Part shown: one piece after another, positions 45,451-53,317 of the stretch | Numbering within the stretch: the stretch's first letter is position 1 | How the letters are laid out: each line of letters starts with the position of its first letter | Assembly: GCF_009765865.1 (NCBI RefSeq) | Contig: NZ_LMUQ01000064.1 | Coordinates: 106,401-168,936 of the forward strand | DNA length: 62,536 nt | Direction: 5' to 3' | Origin: Acidisoma sp. L85 | GTDB taxonomy: Bacteria; Pseudomonadota; Alphaproteobacteria; Acetobacterales; Acetobacteraceae | Notes under the pieces: generated by a model | What the model was told of the DNA's origin: nothing | Databases searched by the model: none | What the model saw: only the letters and a program-made list of their open reading frames with translations | Made by a program: the position numbers and the translations under genes

Positions 45451-46437
45451 GTGCATATTCTCATCCTAGGCGCTGCCGGCATGCTCGGCCGCAAGCTCAC
45501 CGATCGGCTGGTGAGCGGGACGGCGGGCCTGTCGCCCGACACACTGACGCTGGTCGATGTCGTTGAGCCGCTGGCGCCCGCCGGCTTCAAGGGCAATGTG
45601 ACGCGTCAGGCGGTGGACCTTTCGGCCGCCGGCGTTGTCGATCGCTTCGTCGCGACGCGCCCCGACATCATCTTCCACCTCGCCGCCATCGTTTCCGGCG
45701 AGGCCGAGGCGGACATGGACAAGGGTTACCGCGTCAATCTCGATGGCACGCGGTATCTGCTGGAGGCCATCCGGCAGGAAGGCGCGCGAGCCAATACGGA
45801 GAAGTATTACCCGAGGGTGGTCTTCACTTCCTCGATCGCGGTTTTCGGCACGCCGATGCCGCCGGTCATTCCGGATGACTTCAACCTCACGCCGCTCTCC
45901 AGCTATGGCACCCAGAAGGCCATCGGCGAACTGTTGCTGGCGGATTACAGCCGCCGAGGCTTCCTCGATGGCATCGGCCTTCGCCTGCCGACCATCTGCG
46001 TGCGGCCGGGCAAGCCGAACCTGGCGGCATCCGGCTTCTTCTCCTCCATCATCCGCGAGCCTTTGGTGGGTCAGCCGGCGGTGCTGCCGGTCAGCGACAA
46101 GGTACGCCACTGGTTCGCCAGCCCGCGCGCCGCGATTGGCTTCCTCATCCATGCCGCGACCTGCGACCTCGCGCCCTTGGGCGGCAGGCGAAGCCTGGCG
46201 TTGCCGGGCGTCACGGCCACCGTCGCCGAGGAGATCGAGGCGCTGCGAAGCGTCGCCGGCGAGGCCGCGACCCGGCTGATCACCCGCAAAGCCGATCCCG
46301 CGATCGAACGTCTCGTCAGCAATTGGCCAGAGGCTTTCGACACCCAGCGCGCACTCGCGCTCGGTTTCCGCGCCGATGCGTCCTTCGAGGCGATCGTGCG
46401 CGTGCATATCGAGGAAGAGCTGGGCGGCCGCGTTTAG
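45451..46437 (+). CDS. DenD-like NAD-dependent dehydrogenase (extended SDR)
   Basis: A 328-residue extended SDR resembling D-erythronate dehydrogenase DenD, which makes 2-oxo-D-erythronate in tetronate catabolism. Motifs: LGAAGMLGRKL at residues 6-16, LAAIVSGEAEADMDKGYRVN typical of this branch, and the catalytic YGTQK. The end of the protein (ASFEAIVRVHIEEEL) also fits. The start GTG 45451 follows GAGGAG by 9 bases. It lies after tal, but the tal terminator and a 137-base gap suggest a separate transcript. The other genes of the tetronate pathway (OtnK, OtnC, OtnI) are not in the window. Confidence 0.82.
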   Translation: MHILILGAAGMLGRKLTDRLVSGTAGLSPDTLTLVDVVEPLAPAGFKGNVTRQAVDLSAAGVVDRFVATRPDIIFHLAAIVSGEAEADMDKGYRVNLDGTRYLLEAIRQEGARANTEKYYPRVVFTSSIAVFGTPMPPVIPDDFNLTPLSSYGTQKAIGELLLADYSRRGFLDGIGLRLPTICVRPGKPNLAASGFFSSIIREPLVGQPAVLPVSDKVRHWFASPRAAIGFLIHAATCDLAPLGGRRSLALPGVTATVAEEIEALRSVAGEAATRLITRKADPAIERLVSNWPEAFDTQRALALGFRADASFEAIVRVHIEEELGGRV

Positions 46438-46467
46438 CGTCGGTGTCTTCGACGCTAAGCCGCGGCC

Positions 46468-46612
46468 AAAGGATCCGTCATTTCACGCAAAGGCGGGGCG
46501 GCCCCCCGCGTGCCGTCCATGCCTCGCCTTCGTCGAGCAAGGAAGGCGTGGATGCTCGGCCTTCGCCGAGCATGACGTGGCGGAATTGGCGCGGTTCAAA
46601 CCAAAGACATCC
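46468..46612 (+). repeat. Cloverleaf palindromic repeat, copy R4
   Basis: Core at 46476-46577. The first hairpin is divergent and enlarged (TTTCACGC...GCGTGCC); GTCCATGCCT pairs imperfectly with AGGCGTGGAT; the second hairpin is GCTCGGC-CTTC-GCCGAGC, closed by ATGACG. Head AAAGGATCCGTCA and tail GGTTCAAACCAAAGACATCC are clear. It lies between the DenD-like gene and the glycosyltransferase gene. Confidence 0.85.
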
Positions 46613-46681
46613 TTCGCACGGATCACGACAGGCTCCTTATCCTCTGCGCCAGACCCGAACGCCCTGACGCGGAGAGTGGCC

Positions 46682-47605
46682 ATGCGCATCCTCTTCATCT
46701 CGTCCAATCGCATTGGGGATGCCGTCATTACCTGCGGCGTTCTGGATCACCTCATCCGAACCTACCCCGAAGCGCGCTTCACCATCGCCTGCGGTCCTGC
46801 CGCACGGGACGTTTTCGCGCGGATGCCGAACCACGAGCGCACGATCATCGTCGTCAAGCATCGGCGCGACCTGCATTGGTTGAGGCTGTGGCGCGACGCG
46901 GCCTTTACCTTCTGGGATCTCGTGGTCGATATGCGCGGCTCCCTCATCGCCTATCTTCTGCCGACGCGCAGGCGTGCCGTGCGGCGGCGGGTTCCGGGGC
47001 GGATGTACGAGCAATACGCCGCCATCCTCAAAATTAAACCGCCACCGCTGCCGATCGTCTGGACGGCGCCGGAGGATCGCGCGAAGGCGGCAACGCTGTT
47101 GCCGCCGGGCCGGCCAGTGATCGGCTTCGGCGCGACCGCGAATTGGGCGCCGAAGGTCTGGGCCGCCGACCGTTTCGCGGAACTGTTTCGCAGGCTCGCC
47201 GAGGGACCGCTGCCGAATGCCATCCCCGCCGTCTTCGCGGGACCTGGAGACGCGGAGCGCGACATGGCCGCACCTTTGCTCGCGGCACTGCCGGGCGCGC
47301 TCGACTTCCGTGGCAACCTCATCATCCCGGAGGTGGCCGCCTGCATCCAGCGCTGCGCCCTCTATGTCGGCAATGACAGCGGGCTCATGCACCTCGCCGC
47401 CGCGTCCGAAACACCGACGATCGGTTTGTGCGGGACGACGATCGATCGTGCGGAGGAAATGGCCCCGGCCGGCAAGCATGCGGCCTGGGCCTTGGCGGAC
47501 GGACCGTCGATGGAGAGCCTTTCCGTCGATACGGCCTACGCGGCCTGCATGCGAATGCTGGACACGGTGCCGGAGCGGACGGCGACGATATTGGCGGCGC
47601 GTTGA
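46682..47605 (+). CDS. Glycosyltransferase family 9 (heptosyltransferase-like)
   Basis: A 307-residue GT-B-fold protein like the ADP-heptose:LPS heptosyltransferases that build the LPS core at the inner face of the inner membrane. Markers are SSNRIGDAVITCGVL near the N-terminus, GFGATANWAPKVWAADRFAEL, and the C-terminal nucleotide site YVGNDSGLMHLAAASETP. An open frame extends 102 codons upstream through the R4 repeat, but ATG 46682 gives the family start and excludes the repeat. No other LPS genes are adjacent. Confidence 0.88.
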   Translation: MRILFISSNRIGDAVITCGVLDHLIRTYPEARFTIACGPAARDVFARMPNHERTIIVVKHRRDLHWLRLWRDAAFTFWDLVVDMRGSLIAYLLPTRRRAVRRRVPGRMYEQYAAILKIKPPPLPIVWTAPEDRAKAATLLPPGRPVIGFGATANWAPKVWAADRFAELFRRLAEGPLPNAIPAVFAGPGDAERDMAAPLLAALPGALDFRGNLIIPEVAACIQRCALYVGNDSGLMHLAAASETPTIGLCGTTIDRAEEMAPAGKHAAWALADGPSMESLSVDTAYAACMRMLDTVPERTATILAAR

Positions 47606-47610
47606 GGCGG

Positions 47611-47740
47611 GATGTCTTTGGTTTGAACCGCGCTCATCCCACCACGTCATGCTCGGCGAAGGCCGAGCATCCACGCCTTTGCTTGCTTCACGAAGGTAAG
47701 GCGTGGATGGCACGCCTTCGCGTGCCATGACGGATCTTTC
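47611..47740 (-). repeat. Cloverleaf palindromic repeat, copy R5 (best preserved)
   Basis: Core at 47645-47732 (88 bp), inverted relative to the other copies. The outer stem CGTCAT/ATGACG is intact; hairpins are GCTCGGC-GAAG-GCCGAGC, ATCCACGCCTT with AAGGCGTGGAT around a 20-base loop, and GGCACGC-CTTC-GCGTGCC, all without mismatches. The tail GATGTCTTTGGTTTGAACC is on the left, the head GGATCTTTC on the right. It lies between convergent genes. Confidence 0.92.
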
Positions 47741-47780
47741 GGGTCGCGGCTCGCATCAGTGCATCACGTTCGCACCACGC

Positions 47781-48275
47781 CTAACCCGTTGGCGTTGAGC
47801 GCAGCCGGTCGAGTGCCGTACCGGCCAGGATGAAGCTGTCGTCGTGGTCTTTCAGGACGAAGCCGATCCGCTCGTAGAAGGCGCGTGCCGAGGCGTTCAT
47901 CCGATCGACTTCGAGCAGGATGAAGCCGCAATCCTCGTGAGCCTCGCGCGCCAGCACCGCGCGCAAGAGCGCGATGCCGAGGCCCGCGCCTCGCTGCGCT
48001 TCGTCCACATAAAGATCGGATAAGTAAACGCCCGGCCGCCCTCGCCATGCCGAGAACAGCCAGGAGTAAAGGCAGAAGCCGACCAGCCCATGCGCCTGTT
48101 CCGCCACCAGGATGGTGAAGCGGCCTCGCCCCGCAGCCCCGTGCGCAAGCAGATCCGCGGCGGTCGTCCTGGGGACGAAGCCCGGTTCGATGTGTTCGGC
48201 GAGTTTGCGAATCATCGCCGCGACCGCGCCAAGCTCGTCTACCTTCGCCTCCCTGATAAGAGCCGACGAACTCAA
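47781..48275 (-). CDS. GNAT family N-acetyltransferase
   Basis: A 164-residue acetyltransferase of the GNAT fold, acetylating an amine with acetyl-CoA. The acetyl-CoA site is DEAQRGAGLGIALL (Q/R-x-x-G-x-G/A), preceded by the strand VYLSDLYV and followed by LEVDRMNASARAFYERIGF. The start is TTG 48275, overlapping the aminotransferase stop as TTGA; upstream codons in the same frame belong to the overlapping aminotransferase gene. The tight overlap suggests an operon with the aminotransferase and possibly a shared amine substrate. Confidence 0.82.
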   Translation of the reverse strand: MSSSALIREAKVDELGAVAAMIRKLAEHIEPGFVPRTTAADLLAHGAAGRGRFTILVAEQAHGLVGFCLYSWLFSAWRGRPGVYLSDLYVDEAQRGAGLGIALLRAVLAREAHEDCGFILLEVDRMNASARAFYERIGFVLKDHDDSFILAGTALDRLRSTPTG

Positions 48276-49630
48276 GCCGATGCCCCAGCCGGCAGACCAG
48301 CTCCCCTCGCGAAGTCGAGGAGGCTCGCGGTGATCCCATCCATGATCTCGTCGATCTGCGCCTCCGTCACGATGAGCGGCGGACAAACCATGAAGTGATC
48401 GCCGATACGGCCACCCCGTGTGCGGCGCGAATAGAGGATTAGCCCACGCTCGTACGCGATATCGATCAGCCGCAGATGGGCGTTCAGCTCAGCCGGGAGC
48501 GGCGCCATCGTCTCCCGATCCGCCACCAGCTCGAAGGCCAGCAGCAGCCCCTTGCCGCGCACGTCGCCGATAAATGGGAAACGCTGCATGAGCGCCTGAA
48601 GCCGCGCCTTCAGCCGTTCACCTCGATCCTGCGCCGCTTCCAACAGGTCCAGCCGATCGATCTCCTCGATCACCGCGAGGCCGGCGGCACAGGCGAGGGG
48701 ATTGCCGGCATAGGTATGGCCGTGCATGAAGCCGCCATTGTCGATCACGGCATTGGCGATCCGCGCGTCAGCCACCATCGCGCCGAGCGGCACGTAACCC
48801 GCACCCAGCCCCTTCGAGAGTGCGATAAGATCGGGCCGTACGCCCCAATGGTCCAGCGCCAGATATTTCCCGGTGCGGCCGGCGCCGCTCATTACCTCGT
48901 CGCTGATCAGCAGGATGTCGAACTCGTCACAGATGGCGCGGATCTCGGCATGGTAGCTGTCCGGCGCCACCAGCGCTCCGGTCGAGGCGCCGCCCACCGG
49001 CTCCATGATGAAGGCGAGCACCGTCTCCGGCCCCTGCCGCAGAATCTCCTCCCGCAGCATCCGCGCATAACGCAGCCCGCGTTCCTCGGCCGAGAGGCTG
49101 TCCCGGTCGAGGTAGCAAGTCGGCGCAGGGATCTTCGGCATCTCGCGCATCATCGGCGCGAAAGGCGCACTCATCAGTGACATGCCTGTGACTGAAAGGG
49201 CGCCCAGGGTCGTGCCGTGATACGAAGGGAAGCGCGAGATGACCTTCCAGCGCTGCGCCTCACCGATCGCCAGCGCATATTGGCGGGCGAGCTTGAGGCA
49301 ACTCTCCACCGCCTCCGAACCGCCCGAGACGAAGAAGACGCGGTCGAGCCCCGGCGGCATCTTCGTTGCGATCCGGTTGGCGAGTTGCTCAGCCGGTTCG
49401 TTCTCGAAATGCAGGCGATAGCCGAAGGTCGAACGGTCCATCTGCCGCCGCATCGCTTCCAGCACGGCCGGGTTGGAGTGCCCGATGTTGGAGACCATCG
49501 AGCCGCTGGAACCGTCGAGGTAGCGCTTGCCGTTCTGGTCCCAGAGATAGACGCCCTCGGCCCGATCGAGCAGGGGCCGCCGCAGCCGCGTCTGGTAGAA
49601 CAGTTTCGACGCGGATTGATCCGTCGGCAT
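48272..49630 (-). CDS. Class III (PLP-dependent) aminotransferase
   Basis: A 452-residue PLP enzyme of the omega-transaminase family (acetylornithine/GABA/beta-alanine type). The PLP Lys is in LIALSKGLGAGYVPLGAM; the Asp contacting the pyridine N is in ILLISDEVMSGAGRTG; FFVSGGSEAVESCLKLAR and SYHGTTLGALSVTG are the phosphate-site segments. ATG 49630 is chosen over an in-frame start 21 bases upstream because GGGGGAGG precedes it by 5 bases. It is divergent from the M20 dipeptidase and co-transcribed with the GNAT gene. The amine substrate is unknown. Confidence 0.9.
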   Translation of the reverse strand: MPTDQSASKLFYQTRLRRPLLDRAEGVYLWDQNGKRYLDGSSGSMVSNIGHSNPAVLEAMRRQMDRSTFGYRLHFENEPAEQLANRIATKMPPGLDRVFFVSGGSEAVESCLKLARQYALAIGEAQRWKVISRFPSYHGTTLGALSVTGMSLMSAPFAPMMREMPKIPAPTCYLDRDSLSAEERGLRYARMLREEILRQGPETVLAFIMEPVGGASTGALVAPDSYHAEIRAICDEFDILLISDEVMSGAGRTGKYLALDHWGVRPDLIALSKGLGAGYVPLGAMVADARIANAVIDNGGFMHGHTYAGNPLACAAGLAVIEEIDRLDLLEAAQDRGERLKARLQALMQRFPFIGDVRGKGLLLAFELVADRETMAPLPAELNAHLRLIDIAYERGLILYSRRTRGGRIGDHFMVCPPLIVTEAQIDEIMDGITASLLDFARGAGLPAGASA

Positions 49631-49748
49631 AACGCCTCCCCCTATCGCCACACCCTAGCTTCGGCCGGGACGCCGCATTTGCCCAGGCCCGCGAGGCGTG
49701 CTTGAGACAGTTGATCCGCTGACGACCCCAAGCATCGAGGCCCTTACG

Positions 49749-51131
49749 ATGACCGACCTGAATGCCGTGCTCGACGCCGCCGATAATGGTCTGGATCGCA
49801 GCCTCGACCGGCTCTTTGAATTCCTGCGAATCCCATCAATCTCCGCCGATGCCGCCTATGCGGCGGATTGCCGCCGGGCCGCCGATTGGGCCGCTGCCGC
49901 GCTGACCGAAATTGGCTTCGAGGCCTCGGCACGGAAGGCGCTGGGGCAGCCCATCGTCGTCGGCCACCGCCGCACCGGTCGCGCTGGCGCGCCGCATGTC
50001 CTGTTCTACGGCCATTACGACGTGCAGCCGCCCGACCCGCTGGATCTTTGGACCTCGCCGCCCTTCGAGCCGCAACGTGTGCCGGGTCCGCGCGGTGAGG
50101 CGATCGTTGGGCGCGGCGCGTCGGACGACAAAGGCCAGGTGATGACCTTCGTGGAAGCCTGCCGCGCTTTCATCGAAACGCGGGGCGAATTGCCCATCGA
50201 CGTCACCGTGTTGCTCGAGGGCGAGGAGGAATCCGCTGCCCTCAGCCTGGTGCCCTTCCTCACCGAGAACCGGGAGGAGCTGAAAGCCGATTTCTGTCTC
50301 ATCTGCGATACCGACCTTTGGAATGCGGAGACCCCCGCGATCACCACGATGCTGCGCGGCATTGTCTATGAGGAAGTCACCATTCGCGCGGCGTCGATGG
50401 ACCTGCATTCCGGCATGTATGGCGGCGCGGCGCAGAATCCGATCCGTGTGCTGGCCCGCATCATCGCCGACTTACATGACGCCGAGGGTCGCGTGACGCT
50501 CCCCGGTTTCTACGACGACGTGCGGGAATTACCGCCGGAGGTGAAAGCGGGCTGGGACGCGTTGGGCTTCGACGATGCCGGTTTCCTCGGCGCGGTCGGC
50601 CTGTCGGTTCCGGCCGGCGAACGGGGGCGCTCCGTGCTGGAGCAAATCACCACACGGCCGACCTGCGACGTGAATGGCATCCTGGGTGGCTACACGGGGG
50701 AGGGGGCGAAGACCGTCATCCCCTCCGAAGCCTCCGCCAAGATTTCCTTCCGTATGGTGGGCGGGCAGGATCCGAAGGCGGTGCAGGCGGCCTTCCGGCA
50801 ATTCGTGACGGAGCGTCTGCCGGCCGACTGCGAGGCCCGTTTCCTCGGCCACGGCAATAGCCCGGCCGTGACAGTGCCTTCCGACGGCGAACATGTGCGG
50901 CGCACACAGGCGGCCCTGACCGAAGAGTGGGGCAAGGCGGCCGCGATCATCGGTTCGGGTGGGTCGATCCCCGTGGTGGGCGACCTTCAGCACGTTCTCG
51001 GCATCGACTCGCTGTTGGTCGGCTTCGCGATGGACGACGACCGCATCCATTCGCCTAACGAAAAATACGACTTACGCAGCTTCCAGAACGGAATCCGCTC
51101 GTGGATCAGGATCCTCGACGCTCTGAAGTGA
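49749..51131 (+). CDS. M20 family dipeptidase (metallopeptidase)
   Basis: A 460-residue metallopeptidase of the M20 family, CNDP/DapE-like dipeptidase branch. The first metal ligands are in FYGHYDVQPPDPLDLW; the second set in GRGASDDKGQV and the catalytic Glu in LLEGEEESA; DLHSGMYGGAAQNP carries the His of the dimerisation lid. An in-frame start at 49698 exists; ATG 49749 (MTDLNAVLDAAD) fits homologues better. It stands alone between the divergent aminotransferase and the convergent Rrf2 gene. Confidence 0.9.
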   Translation: MTDLNAVLDAADNGLDRSLDRLFEFLRIPSISADAAYAADCRRAADWAAAALTEIGFEASARKALGQPIVVGHRRTGRAGAPHVLFYGHYDVQPPDPLDLWTSPPFEPQRVPGPRGEAIVGRGASDDKGQVMTFVEACRAFIETRGELPIDVTVLLEGEEESAALSLVPFLTENREELKADFCLICDTDLWNAETPAITTMLRGIVYEEVTIRAASMDLHSGMYGGAAQNPIRVLARIIADLHDAEGRVTLPGFYDDVRELPPEVKAGWDALGFDDAGFLGAVGLSVPAGERGRSVLEQITTRPTCDVNGILGGYTGEGAKTVIPSEASAKISFRMVGGQDPKAVQAAFRQFVTERLPADCEARFLGHGNSPAVTVPSDGEHVRRTQAALTEEWGKAAAIIGSGGSIPVVGDLQHVLGIDSLLVGFAMDDDRIHSPNEKYDLRSFQNGIRSWIRILDALK

Positions 51132-51196
51132 CCAACCGACGTTGAGCATTGCAATCGCCCGCTCGGATCTCGCCGGGCGAAATGGTGAGAGCTGCT

Positions 51197-51652
51197 TCAG
51201 ATCGCGAAGACGATCGGCGCATGGGCCGGGCGCTTCAGGCCCGAAACCTGGGCGCGCTGGATGAGCGCCTCCAGCGTAATGGCCTGCAAATGGGCATGGA
51301 CATGCTGTTCCAGCTCGACCCACAGAGGCTCGACCGCCGCCGTCTGCAACTCGCCGCCTGCTTCCGTGACGGTTTCCTCCGCGCCGTCGCCTCCCGTCAC
51401 CGCTTCCACGATCTCGGCGAGGTTGATTTGACGGGCGCTGCGGCCCAGACGGTAACCGCCTTTCGGGCCGCGCGTGCTGTCCAGCAGGCCGACTCGGGCG
51501 AGTCCCTGCAGAACCGGCTCGATTCCACGCCGAGCCATCGCCAAACGGTCTGCGATATCACCAGCGCTTTCAAGGCGCTGCCGGCCGGCGTGCCATCCTA
51601 TATCCAGCATGACCGCGATAGCGGTATAGGCCCGTTCGCGACGCATGAGCAT
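51197..51652 (-). CDS. Rrf2-family transcriptional regulator without Fe-S cysteines
   Basis: A 151-residue winged-helix regulator of the Rrf2 family. The DNA-binding part reads RRERAYTAIAVMLDIGWHAG, ADRLAMARRGIEPVLQGLARVGLLDSTRGPKGGY (partial: ends only given) and the dimer helix IVEAVTGG. The region that in IscR, NsrR and RirA carries three Cys ligands has none here (GGDGAEETVTEAGGELQTAA), so it does not bind a cluster in that way. The ATG follows AAGGAGA by 8 bases; the long open frame upstream overlaps cysK. It is divergent from cysK with only 65 bases between starts, as with CymR-type control of cysteine synthesis. Confidence 0.85.
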   Translation of the reverse strand: MLMRRERAYTAIAVMLDIGWHAGRQRLESAGDIADRLAMARRGIEPVLQGLARVGLLDSTRGPKGGYRLGRSARQINLAEIVEAVTGGDGAEETVTEAGGELQTAAVEPLWVELEQHVHAHLQAITLEALIQRAQVSGLKRPAHAPIVFAI

Positions 51653-51705
51653 CGACGTTCTCTCCTTGATCGCGGCGAAGCTAAGAAATTCACTTCCTCC
51701 GAGGG

Positions 51706-51712
51706 TTATATA
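51706..51712 (+). promoter_or_regulatory. Candidate -10 element of cysK (TTATATA), implying a leaderless or very short leader mRNA
   Basis: TTATATA ends 5 bases before the cysK ATG. A start of transcription 6-8 bases downstream would fall on or next to the ATG, and no Shine-Dalgarno site precedes the ATG. The complementary strand in this 65-base gap (ATAACCCTCGGAGGAAG) is a candidate site for the divergent Rrf2 regulator. Confidence 0.35.
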
Positions 51713-51717
51713 GGACA

Positions 51718-52758
51718 ATGACGGGTTCGGTAGGAGTCGCTGGCAGGAAAAAAGGCCGGTCGACGGAAATTGCGCGAGAAAACGAACAAGCACGGGCCGC
51801 CCACGCCGTATCGGTGCCGCGCGGGCGGATTTATGGCAGCATTCTCGATGCCATCGGCGGCACGCCACTCATTCGCCTCGCACGGTTCAAGGCTGAGGAT
51901 GGCCTCAGCGCGGACGTGCTCCTCAAGCTCGAATATCTCAATCCGCTGGGCTCGGTGAAGGACCGCATCGGCCTGGCGATGATCGAGGCCGCCGAACGGG
52001 ATGGTCTGATCGAGCCTGGCCGCAGCCTCATCGTCGAACCGACGTCCGGCAATACCGGCATTGCCCTCGCCTTCGTCGCGGCCGCCAAGGGCTATGCGCT
52101 GACCGTGGTGATGCCGGATTCCGCCTCCATCGAGCGGCAGAAGATGCTGCGCTTCATGGGCGCGACCCTGGAACTCACGCCCGCGCGGATGGGCATGGCC
52201 GGGGCGATCAGCCGGGCCGAGGCGATCATTGCGAAGTCACCGGGTTCGTGGATGGCGCGGCAATTCGACAATCCGGCCAACCCGGCCATCCATGCAGCAA
52301 CGACCGCCGAGGAGATCTGGGCGGATACGGGCGGCGAGGTCGATATCGTCGTCGCCGGCGCCGGCACCGGCGGGACGCTTACGGGCATCGCACGCGTTCT
52401 AAAGGCCCGGCGGCCTGGCATGCGCATCATCGCGGTCGAGCCCGCGGAAAGCGCAGTGCTCTCGGGCGACGATCCCGGGCCCCATGAGATCCAGGGCATC
52501 GGGCCTGGTTTTTGCCCCATCAACCTCGAAATGGAGCGGATCGACCAGGTAATTCCGGTCTCGGAGCGGGATGCCATGCAGGAGTCCCGCCGCTGTGCGC
52601 GGCTTGAGGGCATCCCGATCGGGATCTCCTCGGGCGCCGTACTCCATGCGGCACTGCGGCTGGCGAAGGATCCGGCCAATGAGGGGAAGAACATCGTGGC
52701 GATCGCGGCCTCCTCGGCCGAGCGTTATCTCTCCACGAATCTCTTCGCCGGACTGTAA
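51718..52758 (+). CDS. cysK: Cysteine synthase A
   Basis: CysK, a PLP enzyme making cysteine from O-acetylserine and sulfide. The PLP Lys is in NPLGSVKDRIG, the substrate loop is PTSGNTGIAL, and the phosphate loop GAGTGGTLTGIARV is complete, followed by IGISSGAVLHAAL. At 346 residues it has about 35 extra N-terminal residues (basic and Ala-rich) compared with normal CysK; ATG 51718 is the first in-frame start after the divergent promoter, and no internal ATG before the conserved GRIYGSILDAIGGTPL segment is supported by a ribosome-binding site. It is divergent from the Rrf2 regulator. Confidence 0.93.
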   Translation: MTGSVGVAGRKKGRSTEIARENEQARAAHAVSVPRGRIYGSILDAIGGTPLIRLARFKAEDGLSADVLLKLEYLNPLGSVKDRIGLAMIEAAERDGLIEPGRSLIVEPTSGNTGIALAFVAAAKGYALTVVMPDSASIERQKMLRFMGATLELTPARMGMAGAISRAEAIIAKSPGSWMARQFDNPANPAIHAATTAEEIWADTGGEVDIVVAGAGTGGTLTGIARVLKARRPGMRIIAVEPAESAVLSGDDPGPHEIQGIGPGFCPINLEMERIDQVIPVSERDAMQESRRCARLEGIPIGISSGAVLHAALRLAKDPANEGKNIVAIAASSAERYLSTNLFAGL

Positions 52759-52885
52759 AGGCTAGGTCGCTATAACGAAGTTGTGACGCTATTGCATGGC
52801 TGGATGCTGCGCTGCGGCATAGACTGTCAGGGCCCTCGGACATATGTTGCATCGCAGCATAACCATGCCGAGGAGGCATTTAGCC

Positions 52886-53104
52886 GTGGCATCTCTTACC
52901 CATTCTCGTCACCGCAGCATCGGCCGCGCTTTGGCCGACAGCGTCAGCGCCGTGACCTTCAGCATCCAGGCTCGCTTCGCAGAAGCGAAGGAGCGCCGCC
53001 GGATCTCCAAGGAGCTGTCGATGTACACGGATCGCGAGCTGCAGGAACTCGGCTTCAGCCGCAACGACATCCCTGCGATCGCGGCCGGCCACTACCGCCG
53101 CTAA
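52886..53104 (+). CDS. DUF1127 domain-containing protein
   Basis: A 72-residue basic protein with a C-terminal DUF1127 (YjiS-like) domain, LSMYTDRELQELGFSRNDIP. Small DUF1127 proteins of alphaproteobacteria have been linked to phosphate, carbon and small-RNA turnover; the role here is unknown. The start is GTG 52886 because GAGGAGG lies 10 bases before it; ATG 52865 and ATG 52844 are in frame but lack a good site. The gap before it (52759-52885) has no gene. It converges with the exported protein gene; the R6 repeat lies between them. Confidence 0.85.
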   Translation: MASLTHSRHRSIGRALADSVSAVTFSIQARFAEAKERRRISKELSMYTDRELQELGFSRNDIPAIAAGHYRR

Positions 53105-53163
53105 GTTGTAACGGGAGCTCGGCGCGGATAAGGCGCCGGGGCTCCCGAGGCCTCAACCGCGAT

Positions 53164-53309
53164 CAAAGATTCGTCATGGCATGCGAAGGCATGCCATCCA
53201 CGCCTTGCGGCGACGGCCCCGCCTTTGTCATGCAAGCGAAGGCGTGGATGCTCGGCCTTCGCCGAGCATGACGAGGTCGAGTGAGTACGGCTCAGTACCA
53301 AAGACACCC
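53164..53309 (+). repeat. Cloverleaf palindromic repeat, copy R6
   Basis: Core at 53172-53273. Outer CGTCAT/ATGACG, hairpin GGCATGC-GAAG-GCATGCC, ATCCACGCCTT with AAGGCGTGGAT around a long loop, and hairpin GCTCGGC-CTTC-GCCGAGC are all intact. Head CAAAGATTCGTCAT and tail CAGTACCAAAGACACCC flank it. It lies between convergent genes; the tail ends 9 bases before the next stop codon. Confidence 0.92.
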
Positions 53310-53317
53310 AGCCCAAC

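Noticed and set aside
46376-46681. N-terminal extension of the family 9 glycosyltransferase
   Set aside because: It reads through the R4 repeat and the end of the DenD-like gene; the family N-terminus begins at ATG 46682.
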